From assembly GCA_963576565.1 (NCBI GenBank), contig OY755047.1:7472931-7536930 (forward strand): a stretch of 64,000 bases of DNA. The letters are read 5' to 3'. The stretch is from Aspidapion aeneum. Its lineage: Eukaryota > Arthropoda > Insecta > Coleoptera > Brentidae. The position numbers were made by a program, and so were the translations under genes. Under the pieces are notes generated by a model. The model did not search any database. It saw only the letters and a program-made list of their open reading frames with translations, and had not been told where the DNA came from. Of this stretch, positions 1-62,396 are shown piece by piece (position 1 is the first letter of the stretch; each line of letters opens with the position of its first letter).

Positions 1-575
1 TTTGAAATCTACCCCCACCCTTAAAAAAAACAAAAACTAAAATGTATATTGTTTAACTCCGGACTTAATTACCTTTCGTTTGATATCACACACGCCATAT
101 TTTCATGTAAACTCTAATTTTTGAAATCTACCCCCACCCTTTTTGAAGAAAAAAAAAACTAAAATGTATTTTGTTTAACTCCATACTCAATTACCTTTCG
201 TTTGATATCACACACGCCATATTTTCACATAAACTCTAATTTTTTAAATCTTCCCCCACCCTTTTATTTGGCTTGTGTTTGGTGGATTTTGTTCATTTTT
301 AAATGGGACCATCTCGACCCAAGACCCAGTCTAGGTACCAAATTTCATTAAAATCGGCCTAGCGGTTTTTGAGTTATGCGCGTTGGTCGTTACAGACAGA
401 CATACAGACAGACATACAGACAGACAGACAGACAGACAGCGCGACAAAAAAGTTTCAAAATCATCTGAAACGCAAAGATAAATAAAATTTTTTGAAATCG
501 GAGCAACTTTTTTTTTCTCGAGAAAATTAGGATCACCATAGCTCACACTACTATAGTATAGTATATGTGTGAGCT
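1..575 (-). mobile_element. Helentron-like (HINE) copy A1, cut by window edge
   Basis: Reverse copy: acccccaccctttt repeats, cgcgttggtcgttacagac, a (CAGA)n tract at 391-440, and the terminal hairpin ending at 575 (gctcacactactatagtata ... gtgtgagct). The other end is beyond position 1. Lies in the long XPO7 intron. Confidence 0.8.
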
Positions 576-576
576 A

Positions 577-818
577 AAAATTAATAAAAAAAACACCCAA
601 ATGCTAAATTTACTTGTAACTACTAGTCGCAGTTGGGTACAAAATTACCTGATTCATGAAAATACAACTGTATAATTTCGTAAGTGTGCTTTGGGCATCA
701 AAACTAAAAGTTGAAGCATGTCGTACATTATAGGTATACCTATCAATTTTGTACTCAACTGCGACTAGTACTAACAAGTAAATTTAGCAGTTGAGTGTTT
801 TTTTTATTAATTTTTATT
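577..818. mobile_element. Short foldback MITE
   Basis: About 242 bp. Left arm aaaattaataaaaaaaacac, then aaatgctaaatttacttg; the right arm is its inverted copy ending at gtgttttttttattaatttt. It abuts HINE A1 directly. No coding sequence. Confidence 0.75.
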
Positions 819-1320
819 TATTTGCATGTATGTATTCGAAAGTGGTGGCAGTCCCTACTGGACCTCCATGCACTGCGACCACAAATGGATCTATTGTGCC
901 CATGTACCTACATACTGAGCTTGACTAAAGTGGCATATTTTTTTTCCACCCAGTACATGAAAAAACTCTGCAGATTACAACAATAAATGATTTAGGCTTA
1001 ATACTTTGGCTCAAAGATATACACTAAGGCCTCTGCATTATTAGCCATTATTTATTTGCATAGTCTTATTGGCAAAAACAAAAGAAAAATAACAGGAAAA
1101 GTCTACAACCTATTAGTAAATTAACAAGATAAATCTAGTAATAAAATAAATAGTAAAATAATCATAAAATGCAAAAACAAAAATATATTATAAAAAACAC
1201 AAACAAAGACCAGTAAAATAATAATTATAAAAAATTAAAACAAAACAAAATATACAACAATATATAATTATCTGGTAATAAAAAAATAGAAAATCAAATT
1301 AATAAAAAAATCTCATCCTA
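819..1320. other. XPO7 intron, nothing recognised
   Basis: AT-rich, no repeats shared with other parts of the window that I can support. Confidence 0.4.
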
Positions 1321-1760
1321 ATCAACAATCTATCAATTTAGCCTTCTTCAATCCATCTTTGAACATAGGCCTCCCCAATATTATCTCATTCTTCACTGTC
1401 TATCACTTGGGGTCTTTCCCTACTTCTTTTATTTTCCCAAAGTCTCCAGTTTACAATACATTTGTTCCATTGATCATCTTTCTGTCTGATATTATGACTG
1501 GCAAATTTCCATTTTAATTTCACTACTTCTCCTCTGACATCCCTTACTTTTGTTTTATTTCTTATCCATTAATTCCTTAGAGTAATAAAAATTTAACTCT
1601 AAGATTAATTCCTTTTTCTATCTGTTAGCTTTACATCTGCCTTTCTTTTGATATCTTATCCATGTTTGATTTGGTAAGTGTCCAGGTCTGGGATCCATAG
1701 GAAAGTACAGGAAGAATACAGGTTAGGAGGTTATACACTTTTGTTTGTTTTGAGGTATGG
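1321..1760 (-). pseudogene. LINE fragment (C-terminal, degraded)
   Basis: On the minus strand, remnants such as WRLWENKRSRERPQV and GSQTWTLTK can be read, with frame breaks. Related fragments occur at 34230-34417 and 56820-57220, and all three lose similarity at the same upstream point (gaggatatttttta). Confidence 0.65.
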
Positions 1761-2097
1761 AGGGTATTTTTTATTTTCAATCATAAACAATCACATTTTA
1801 ATAGTAAGTACTTTTTAATTTATTCTCGTCATAATTGTATAGAGCAATTTTTAGTACTGGTGGAAGACTATTAAACTCACTCAAGCCTCTATAAAATACC
1901 AAGTTAGTTGCACTTTTTTTATTTCTTTGAGCAATGTGAAAATCATTTTGCTGTCAACAGAGAAAATATGTTATTTTTCTATGCTTCCAAGTATTATACA
2001 TAGCAATTGTGTATATTTATCACAATGTACAATAGCTTGGTTGCTCTATTTTGCATTTTTTGCAGTGTAAAGAGCTGATTAGATTTTTAGGGCAGTC

Positions 2098-4050
2098 ATT
2101 AGGGTGAAAAAACACCCTCAGTTAAATTACTTGATCCCTGTACATTTTAGAAAAAAAAGTTTTAGACAATAAACAAAAACGCTGTTGTACTTTTTTTGTC
2201 GGACAAATGGTTTTCGAGTTGTGAGGCTTAACATTTCGCCGCCATTTTGGATTTTGACCAATTTTTTAGCTCACACATATACTATACTATAGTAGTGTGA
2301 GCTATGGTGATCCTAATTTTTTCGAAAAAAAAAAGTTGCTCCGATTTCAAACATTTTTATATATCTTTGCGTTTCAGATGATTTTGAAACTTTTTTGTTG
2401 CGCCGTCTGTCTGTCTGTCTGTATGTCTGTCTGTCTGTATGTCTGTCTGTAACGACCAACGCGCATAACGCAAAAACCGCTTGACCGATTTTAATGAAAT
2501 TTGGTACCTAGGGTCTTGGGTCGAGATGGTCCCATTTAAAAATGAACAAAATCCACCGAACACAAACCAAATAAAAGGGTGGGGGTAAATTTCAAAAATT
2601 AGAGTTTATGTGAAAATATGGCGTGTGTGATATCAAACGAAAGGTAATTGAGTCTGGAGTTAAACAAAATACATTTTAATTTATTTAAAAAAAAGGCTGG
2701 GGGTATATTTCAAAAATTAGAGTTTAAGTGAAAATATGGCGTGTGTGATATCAAACGAAAGGTAATTGAGTCCGGAGTTAAACAAAATACATTTTAGTTT
2801 TTGTTTTTTTTAAAGGTGGGGTTAGATTTCAAAAATTTGAGTTTAAGTCAAAACATGGCTTGTGTGGTATCAAACAAAAGGTAATTTAGTCTGGAGTTGA
2901 ATAAAATATATTTCAGTTTTTAGTTATATTAACTCACACGTACACTATAACTATAGTACCTAGTGTGAGCTTAGGGGCCCATATATTGGCAGAGTATTTA
3001 TTTAGTAGCCTCTAACTTCAAAACTGCTGATTCTGGAGAAAATCTATAAGAACATGAAATAAAGACCAACTAATAGCCTACAAAATAAGACATCATTGAG
3101 TTCTCTGAGTAGTACCCTTGCTGAGATATTAACCCTGAAGTGTTAGCAGTACACCCATTTCTTATATATTTCCGTGGTATATGCAAAATAAACCAAAATT
3201 ATTCAGTTTTATGTCATTTTCTCAAAAGGTAAGCATTTTATACAAAGTGTGTAATCAACTTTATTATAGAAAATTAAATGATCTTTTAAAAGATGTATCA
3301 CCGAAGTACTTAATTGGTATCCATAAATTGGAGTTATTTTTTAAGATTAAGAAGATTAAATTTTCTAAAAACTAAAGTTTCTAAAAAATTTTGTTTAACT
3401 CTCTATTGTTGAAAATAAAATTATCCTTAAAACAATATATGTTTCTAGTAGGTTTTTGTTAAAGAGAAAATCCAAAGAATATACACATGTTTAGTGAACC
3501 CCAATTTATAGATGCCAATTAAGTGCTAACCACTACTTTGTGGTGCTAACTGTAGACTTGGCCCACTTATGTGTTACATCACTTAAAAGATAAATTAATG
3601 TTCTACAATAAAGTTGATTACACACTTTCTGTAAAATGCTTACCCTTTGAAAAAATGACATAAAAGTGAATAATTTTGGTTTATTTTGCTTAAATTATGG
3701 AAATACATAGGATTATACTTCAGTGTTAATATCTTAGCAAGGGTACCACTCAGAGAACTCAATGATGTCTCCTTTTTTAGGCTATTAGTTGGTCTTTATT
3801 TTATGATATTACAGATTTTCTCAAAAATAAACAGTTTCGAAGTTAAAGCCCACTAAAAAAAAATTGGTCAAAATCCAAAATGGTAGCGAAATGTTTAGCT
3901 TCATAACTCAAAAACCATTCGTCTGAGAAAAAAATGTACAGAAGCGTTTTTGTAGGAAATGCTATTGTCCTCAACTTTTGTTTGAAACTTTTTTTCCTAA
4001 AATGTACATTAATCAAGTAATTTTAAAAAAACCTTTTTTGTGCACACTAA
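2098..4050. mobile_element. Foldback element B with HINE A2 nested in it
   Basis: Ends ttagggtgaaaaaacacc and ttagtgtgcacaaaaaagg (inverted). Arms pair throughout: 2165-2267 plus 2992-3470 against 3480-3960 (for example gccattttggattttgacca against tggtcaaaatccaaaatggt). HINE A2 sits in a T run in the left arm. No transposase. Confidence 0.78.
2268..2991 (+). mobile_element. Helentron-like (HINE) copy A2
   Basis: Left hairpin agctcacacatatactatac...gtgtgagct, (CTGT)n/(GTCT)n at 2405-2450, core cgaccaacgcgcataac, 3' hairpin at 2935-2971 and tail aggggcccatatattggcag. Inserted in a T run of foldback B. Confidence 0.8.
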
Positions 4051-4433
4051 AATTCCAAGGTCAAAAACTCAAGTTTGTTTTTCTCCAATGTCAACAACAT
4101 ATGTCAAAATCGCGACTACACCACCATTTACAAGCTAAAATTCAGTTAGCAGTTGCAGTTGCAGTTGAGCATCACATCAATATGCAGTTTTTAGAAAACA
4201 GTTTTTTCTCCAAAATTTATGTTATTACTAAAACCTTCATAGAATCTTCTGTTTCTGAGATATTTACAAAAACTGTTTTCAAGACTAATATAGTATGGAG
4301 TTCACATGGAGCATGCTAATGGGCTAGGGAGGTATCAGAACCATCATGGATCCATTTATTTAGAAGGATAATTTGTGGGGTATTTCTTCAACCAACCAAA
4401 AAAGTCTCTAGGTTAAAAAAAAAAGTAACAAAC
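4051..4433. other. XPO7 intron next to exon 3
   Basis: Contains a small gcagtt repeat (4148-4168) and a segment near 4290-4370 similar to 13735-13790 (catgga...ccatttatt). No gene. Confidence 0.4.
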
Positions 4434-4630
4434 CTGTAAGAACTTTCCAATATCAGCCACTACATTCCTAAAGACAAATTCTTCCTTGTGAGTATCGAAC
4501 CATCCTAGTTTTGTTATCCTGGCAAACAAGGTTACAAGAGCTTGAACCACAAAATTTGGCAATTTTGGCCTTGTTGCAAGATAGTTTAAGACATAATTGC
4601 GGATATCCATTCTTTGCTGAAGACTCAACC
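4434..4630 (-). CDS. XPO7: XPO7 coding exon 3
   Basis: 197 nt between acceptor TTTTTTTAG and donor GTTTGT, ends in phase 0. Encodes [20 protein letters not shown] to DIGKFLQ, highly conserved in exportin-7. Confidence 0.93.
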
Positions 4631-5247
4631 CTAAAAAAACATTTTCAGCCTTAAACCTTTTAAACAAAATATTTTTGTTTTCAAAAAACAACATTATTTC
4701 TTTACATTTATGATATTTTTATATTATATTTACCTTGTGCACTTCTGGACACCAACTTGGTCAAAGTGGTAGCAGCTAAAAGCTGGGCATAAGCTGAGTC
4801 CCCTCGATCTAGTAGAACCTGACATTTTGTTAGGGCGTCAGGACTCTCTTGAAACACAACTAGGGCTTTTTCGGCATCACCTCTGACCACAGCATCCTGG
4901 GATTCATATAGTTGCTTGCACAGTAGCTCAAGTTGTCTTATTTCCTGGGAAAAATTTTGTATAAGCTTAAAAACTAGTCCACAAAACAGGTTTTAACATA
5001 ACAAATAAATTATGACTGAAGATTTTTATAAACCAGCCTTAAACCACAAGATTTTATCAGTATAAACTGATGCCAAATATCAGTGAATTCAAGCCAAAAT
5101 AGAATATAGTTTTATCTTAATTATACTTCCAACTAAAGTGCCCATCGTTACGTATACATTAATGCTTACGTCGTGTATAAACTACCCTTAAAACTACAAA
5201 AAAATAACCAAAAACAAACAAAACAAATTTACCTGTTCGTCAGCCAT
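4434..5247 (-). CDS. XPO7: Exportin-7, N-terminal part (three exons)
   Basis: Nuclear export receptor of the importin-beta/exportin family, which carries cargo through nuclear pores with RanGTP. Three minus-strand coding exons join in phase (5247-5233, 4944-4734, 4630-4434) and give 141 residues. They contain the family's N-terminal segments [49 protein letters not shown] and [20 protein letters not shown]. This matches the start of vertebrate exportin-7 by established family knowledge. The start is ATG at 5247. After the third exon (donor GTTTGT) no further exon is seen to the left edge, so that intron exceeds 4.4 kb and the gene is cut by the window. It is divergent from wapl. Exportin-4 and RANBP17 are related, but the motif match favours XPO7/RANBP17-type. 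Confidence 0.93.
4734..4944 (-). CDS. XPO7: XPO7 coding exon 2
   Basis: 211 nt between acceptor TTTTTCCCAG and donor GTAAAT, phase 0 to phase 1. Encodes about 70 residues from [11 protein letters not shown] to [11 protein letters not shown], the first helical repeats of the importin-beta N-terminal domain. Confidence 0.93.
5233..5247 (-). CDS. XPO7: XPO7 coding exon 1 (MADEQ)
   Basis: Fifteen coding bases, ATG at 5247 reading M-A-D-E-Q, followed by donor GTAAAT. Ends in phase 0. Too short to appear as an ORF; placed because it joins in frame to the next exon ([15 protein letters not shown]) and matches the short N-terminus usual in exportin-7. Confidence 0.85.
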
Positions 5248-5491
5248 GGCGCAAGGCAACCATTTGCATTAGGTCTTACGTTGTGCTCGACGCCTTCTAG
5301 GTTTTCTTATCCGCGCGTATAAAACAGCCTTAAAAACCGTTTTTTCTTATCTACACGAATTTTAGTACAACCATGAAAACAACACAAAAAAATGACAGCC
5401 GAGCCGGATTTTTTGACGTTTGTTTGACAAGTTTTGTTTCCGGCCGCGAATTAAGCATCAAAAATAAAAAAATTCTAGCAGGTTGGCCTAG
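5248..5491. promoter_or_regulatory. Putative bidirectional XPO7/wapl promoter
   Basis: About 244 bp separate the XPO7 start codon (minus) from the candidate wapl start codon (plus). The segment is less AT-rich than the flanks, free of recognisable transposons, and has a TATAAAA at 5318-5324 on the plus strand. Head-to-head spacing this short implies a shared promoter; no transcription start can be fixed from sequence alone. Confidence 0.5.
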
Positions 5492-57784
<52,293 letters not shown>

Positions 57785-58305
57785 CTATGTGGATAAGGTA
57801 GATTTTTTTTATTAGTTTTAATTTTTAACACAAAAAAGCACTGAAGATTTATTTAAATTGTTCAATTTTGTTTTTTGTGCCTTGAGATAGTAAGATCTTA
57901 TTTAATAGAACCCAAAAATTATAAATTATGAAATTATTCGTAGTGACTAGTAACTTTTTTAGTCCACAGTACACCAGTCTATTTTTTAAGTGATGAATAC
58001 CAGGCCGAATTTTACTAAAAAATACGCCAGTGTACTGTGGACTATTTCTTTAAAAAAAGTTTTGTGACTTAAAAATATATTTTTTAAATATTCCATTCAA
58101 TTTTTTTCTCAGAGTTTTAAAAATTCTATTGTACAAAAAAAAGACAAATTAACGTTAGGTAAAGTTTGGCGAATTTAATATGGTACTATTAACTTCTATT
58201 TTTGACAATTGGCACCAAGGATGTTAACTTTCTTTTTTAATATTTAAATTAGAAAAAAAAACGACAGTAACATTTTATAATCGGGAAAATTTGCCTAGTT
58301 TCAAG
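57785..58305 (+). other. wapl 3' flank / probable 3' UTR
   Basis: AT-rich. No AATAAA before 58306; the first is at 58368-58373 inside the MITE that follows, the next at 58570-58575. Contains an inverted pair around gtccacagtacaccagtcta (57961) and cgccagtgtactgtggacta (58024), possibly another small element. Confidence 0.45.
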
Positions 58306-58494
58306 CAGTGCCGGATCCAGGATTTCAGGGGGGATCAAGGAAGCAGCAAAAACAAAACTTTTTGGAAAATAAAGTATGTTTTATGAAAAATTTTTTTTTT
58401 TTTTTTATATTGTATTGTTTTTTAAAGATTATGAGATGTATGTCAAGGAGGGGGGCCCTGGCCCCTCTGCCCCCACACCCTGGATCTGCCACTG
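58306..58494. mobile_element. hAT-like MITE with diverged 8-bp duplication
   Basis: 189 bp; ends cagtgccggatccagg and cctggatctgccactg are inverted. Flanking gtttcaag and ctatcaag match at 6 of 8 positions. It contributes the first AATAAA after the wapl stop codon. Confidence 0.75.
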
Positions 58495-58637
58495 CTATCA
58501 AGGATGTAAAGAAAACACATTATCGTACTTTTAAAAAATTTAGTGTAGTTTGTTGAAAAAATTCGTTTAAAATAAACAAATTCTCTAGTATTATAGGTTA
58601 CACATTAGCACAGTTTGTCGCCTTAAATTTCTGATAG

Positions 58638-60086
58638 GACATTTTACGCAGCCAACGATAAAGACCGGCCATGGCGCGTTATAAGCAAGTCTGCGGTCAC
58701 GTGATCTTAGGAGTCCCAGGATTCTTATTGTATTGCTTAATATATTATATGTTTTTACACAATTTAAATAAATTAACAAAAAATTTTTGTTCTTTTATAG
58801 GCAAAAATTGAAAAAAATATTTTGCTGATATATGTGTTTATTATGGATAAAAGAACTGAATCTATAAAATAAAAAATTATACAAAATTTGCACTCTAATA
58901 TCTTCAGTTACATATATTAGGTACATAATATCGTTAGTAACTTCAAATCTATACAAGTCTTTCAAAATTGGACATATCAAACCTAAGCTTTTAGTTTTTT
59001 AATTTTTCTTTGACTGTCATCATCTTTGAGTTCTTATTTAAAGATTTATTAGCAGACACTAAATCATTGTGCTTTTTAATAAAATTATTTAAAAAAACTT
59101 TATGCCCTTAAACTAATTTTTTCAAGCTTTGACAAAAGTTTTTCTCCACAAAAACACTCGCTAGAGTTACCTGAAGAAAAATTTTCAATATAAGACATTT
59201 CACAATAATTTATTAAAAAGAAACAAGTGATTTTGTGAATAAGTGAGATGGTTTTCCCATTCAATGAACTGAATGTAGTGGTCGTCAATAATTTTTTGAA
59301 AAATTACCCAGCATATAGTTTAATATATATATTTCAATAAAGTGTAAGTTAACTACCAACTCATGTTCTTTTAAAAGCTGTATCTTACTTTTTAAATATT
59401 TCACACTACCAGAGAGATTATTATCTGTTAACAATATTTTACAAATCAGTTTTTTAATATTGCGAGGGTGCTGAAGACATATTACCTTAGAACTGTAAAT
59501 TGACGTGTATGCACTGGATAACTGGATAAACAAAGATGAAGCCAACATTAAAGTGTATCCACCATATCTTCGATTCTCAGGTTACCCTTTCAAGAGACCT
59601 AATTGTTCAATAAGAAATGACAATTGAACACATTTTTCACTCTCACTATCGAAAATGTCACTAAGGATGTCTATTACTTGATCAATCTTATCCAAGATCT
59701 TATCTTTTACCACTTCTTTCCCGTTTGCAACATATTAGGTTTCAGTTTTATAGTTGGACCGACAAGGAACAACACTAATTACACGTTCGCGGCATTGTTT
59801 ATCTTATAGGTATTTTCTTTATAATTTACTCATTAGCCATTCATTATTTTAACGCAGCCCACTACAGTCTTTTTCGTGGGCTGCGTTATTTTAATAATTT
59901 TGATAAAATTCACATAAAATTTGTGTCCGAATTAAAACAAATTCGACGTAAACAAACATACCAAAAGTGAACACACACATGTTTTATAATGACAGCGGGC
60001 CGTGAGGCGTTTTTTTGTGGGACTCCTACGGTCACGTGATATTTCCGCGCCCGGGCCGGTCTTTCTCGTGGGCTGCGGACATTTTA
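58638..60086. mobile_element. Mutator-like non-autonomous element (9-bp duplication)
   Basis: GACATTTTA at 58638-58646 and 60078-60086 is a perfect 9-bp target duplication. Element 58647-60077 (1,431 bp) has inverted ends cgcagccaacgataaagacc and ggtctttctcgtgggctgcg, with similarity continuing inward about 90 bp (ggtcacgtgat...aggagtccca). The 9-bp duplication points to the Mutator/MULE group. No transposase recognised. Confidence 0.85.
59844..59894. mobile_element. 33-bp micro-element with 9-bp target duplication
   Basis: TTATTTTAA (59844-59852 and 59886-59894) brackets a 33-bp insert with 10-bp perfect inverted ends cgcagcccac / gtgggctgcg. The right part agtctttttcgtgggctgcg closely matches the right end of the 1.43-kb element that contains it. 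It looks like an extreme internal-deletion derivative of the same family. Confidence 0.8.
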
Positions 60087-60094
60087 CTCCAGTA

Positions 60095-61430
60095 TACAGG
60101 GTATCTCAGATAAAATTGCCTACATAAAGATTTCGGAAGAAGTAGAGAGCTTAGTTTTTGCTCGATATTTTGAAAACCCCTGTGGATATTTTTAAAGTTA
60201 ATACAGCATCTGTTAGGGCTTGAAATAGCGCGAACTTTTTTCTTATTTAACCAAAATTCTCTTACCGTTTCCGAAATGAAATACTTTTATCTGGGACACC
60301 ATCTATACAGGGTGTTTCAAAATTCAATAACATAATTTTAGTGTTAAATTCCTTAGGTAATTTCAATACAAAACTTTCATACGAACATAAGTGCTCAAAC
60401 GCTTTGTTTTCGAGATACAGGGTGTCAGTTTCTTTTTTTTTAGTTTGTTGTTTATAGCTTGTGCAGTTTTTGATATATTTAGCTCAATTTGGTATCAGCA
60501 CTACACTATTTGATATGCCAAATAATAGTAAAAATCTACGGGGCGATATTTTTTCAGTGGTCATATCGCCTTTCCCCGGATTTTTTTCTTGTTGTAAGCC
60601 AAACAAGAAACAAAATCTTTGTTTTATTTGTAACCTTTTTTGTTACTTGCAAATGTTTTGCATCTTTAACCGTTTTAGAGAAAATCGCTGTTTTACCAAA
60701 GGCTGCTATCATAAATTTGAGAAAATGCTCCAGGATAGTATGGCGAGTATATAAAAAAACAAATTAAATAAAACTTATTTGGTTGCCTAATATTGTGGTG
60801 CCTATAAGTAAATATACGTGCCAAATTTGAGCTAAATATCTCAAAAACTACAGAAGTTTGTAAACCTATGCTTGTATAAACTTTTTGCCTTGGAAAAACT
60901 CAGGGAATTTAACACGAAAAAAAAAAGATGAAAAGTTTTTCTTTCAGAAATTTAGGATTACAATATAGACACATGTTCACCACTCAAGTTGTAAGTAATA
61001 ATTATTTTAAATTTTGTTGTTTTTATTTGTTTATAAGTTAGTTTGACGATATTCGTTGTAAATATTCAAGTTTTAAAGTAATTGTCTTTTTTTTTTAAAT
61101 AGGTGCAACATAAATTGGAAAAAAAAGAGCATTTAAGGAAAATTTTTTACAAAAATTAAATTTTTCTCAGCGGTCTCTTTTTTCCTGAACACATGGTACA
61201 TTATATAGTGTCCTTTTTTTTGTAAATTGTATATTTAAGAAATTATTTATTAATATTAGTTTCAAACTTATTTTGGATTGTTTTTAAAATAACTGTAATT
61301 TATGGCGCCTGTATAGGGTACAGATTAAATTTTTTATGGACTGAAAAGCCTTTTTTTTAACTTGAAGCCAAAAAAAACAATTTGTTTTTATATAAAAAAA
61401 TTTAATATAAAAAACAACACCCTATACAAT
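60095..61430. other. Intergenic repeats, fragments of cagggtgt-type MITEs
   Basis: 60095-60310 (tacagggtatctcag...ccaaaattctcttac) is related to the YJU2B intron at 63380-63585. 60305-60430 is related to 46370-46420. A tacagggtgt/aacaccctata pair frames 60305-61425. No gene seen. Confidence 0.5.
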
Positions 61431-61589
61431 TCATATATTAAAATGGATTTAAAAGCGGTAGTTTGATCATTTTCCAACTTATAAATACATCAATTGTAAA
61501 TGTGAAGAATAGCATTTCAAAGAGTTTTGCAAACTATAGCTCTTAAAGCCATTTTAGACATTATTTCTAAACTGTAATGATAAAATGAA

Positions 61590-62396
61590 GCTCATTCAGA
61601 ATCAGATGTACTACTACTATAATCACCAACAAGGGAAAAAATTGATTTTTGACTTTTGTTGTTTTCTTGACTTTCACTATTTTTGAAAATCTGTAGTTTT
61701 CACACTTTCAAAATTTCGAGTTTTGTTTGATGGTAGCATATCTTCAGCTATGTCACCACAATTTATGGTATTTTGTATGTCTTCATCACACATTTCACTT
61801 AGTTTTTTATTTACAGCAATGTGTGTATCCTCTTCTATTAATTTTTTATTTTTGTTAGTTTGTTTTTCTTCTGGAATGTCAAGATTTTTATCAATATTTT
61901 TATTTAGACATTGCATTTGAGATTCATCTTTAGTTTCTTCTTGTTGTTTTATACTTACAACAAAATTTTCTTCATGGTTAGATGCATCTTGACTACATTC
62001 CTTATCAACAAAATTTTCTTCATTATTAAGTGCATCTTCATTACAATCTTTATTTTTATTTGACTCTTTTTCTTCAAACTTAGATGTATCATTATTAGTT
62101 GATTTATCTTCAGTTCTTCTTCTCTTTTTAACAATACCAATCACAATTTTTGGCCTATTTAAAATTTTAACTGCTGTTTCTTCTTTCTTTTTTGAAAAAT
62201 TAACCATTGGTAATGAAGATTGCATTATGAGTTTGTTTCTCTTTTGCTCTTCATTTTCTTCCAGTGTTCTTGTGGTTTTCATGCACAATAACTTTGCAGT
62301 TTTTTTATCTTCCAATTTTTCTTCCAAAATTGGGATTTCCAAGTAGTACTTTTTGACAAGGGCTTTGCTTTGTGCTTTTTGTTCATAGTTTTGCTT
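61590..62396 (-). pseudogene. YJU2B: YJU2B terminal exon, far duplicated copy (frameshifted)
   Basis: Nearly identical to the near copy, including the phase-0 acceptor (AATTTTTTAG at 62397). A 2-bp loss after KTT (gagcttttc becomes gattttc) shifts the frame to a TAG at 61677-61679, deleting the conserved C-terminal SLVGDY motif; that motif is still legible in the shifted frame to 61590. Could be an alternative terminal exon with a truncated tail, or a decaying duplicate. Confidence 0.85.
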
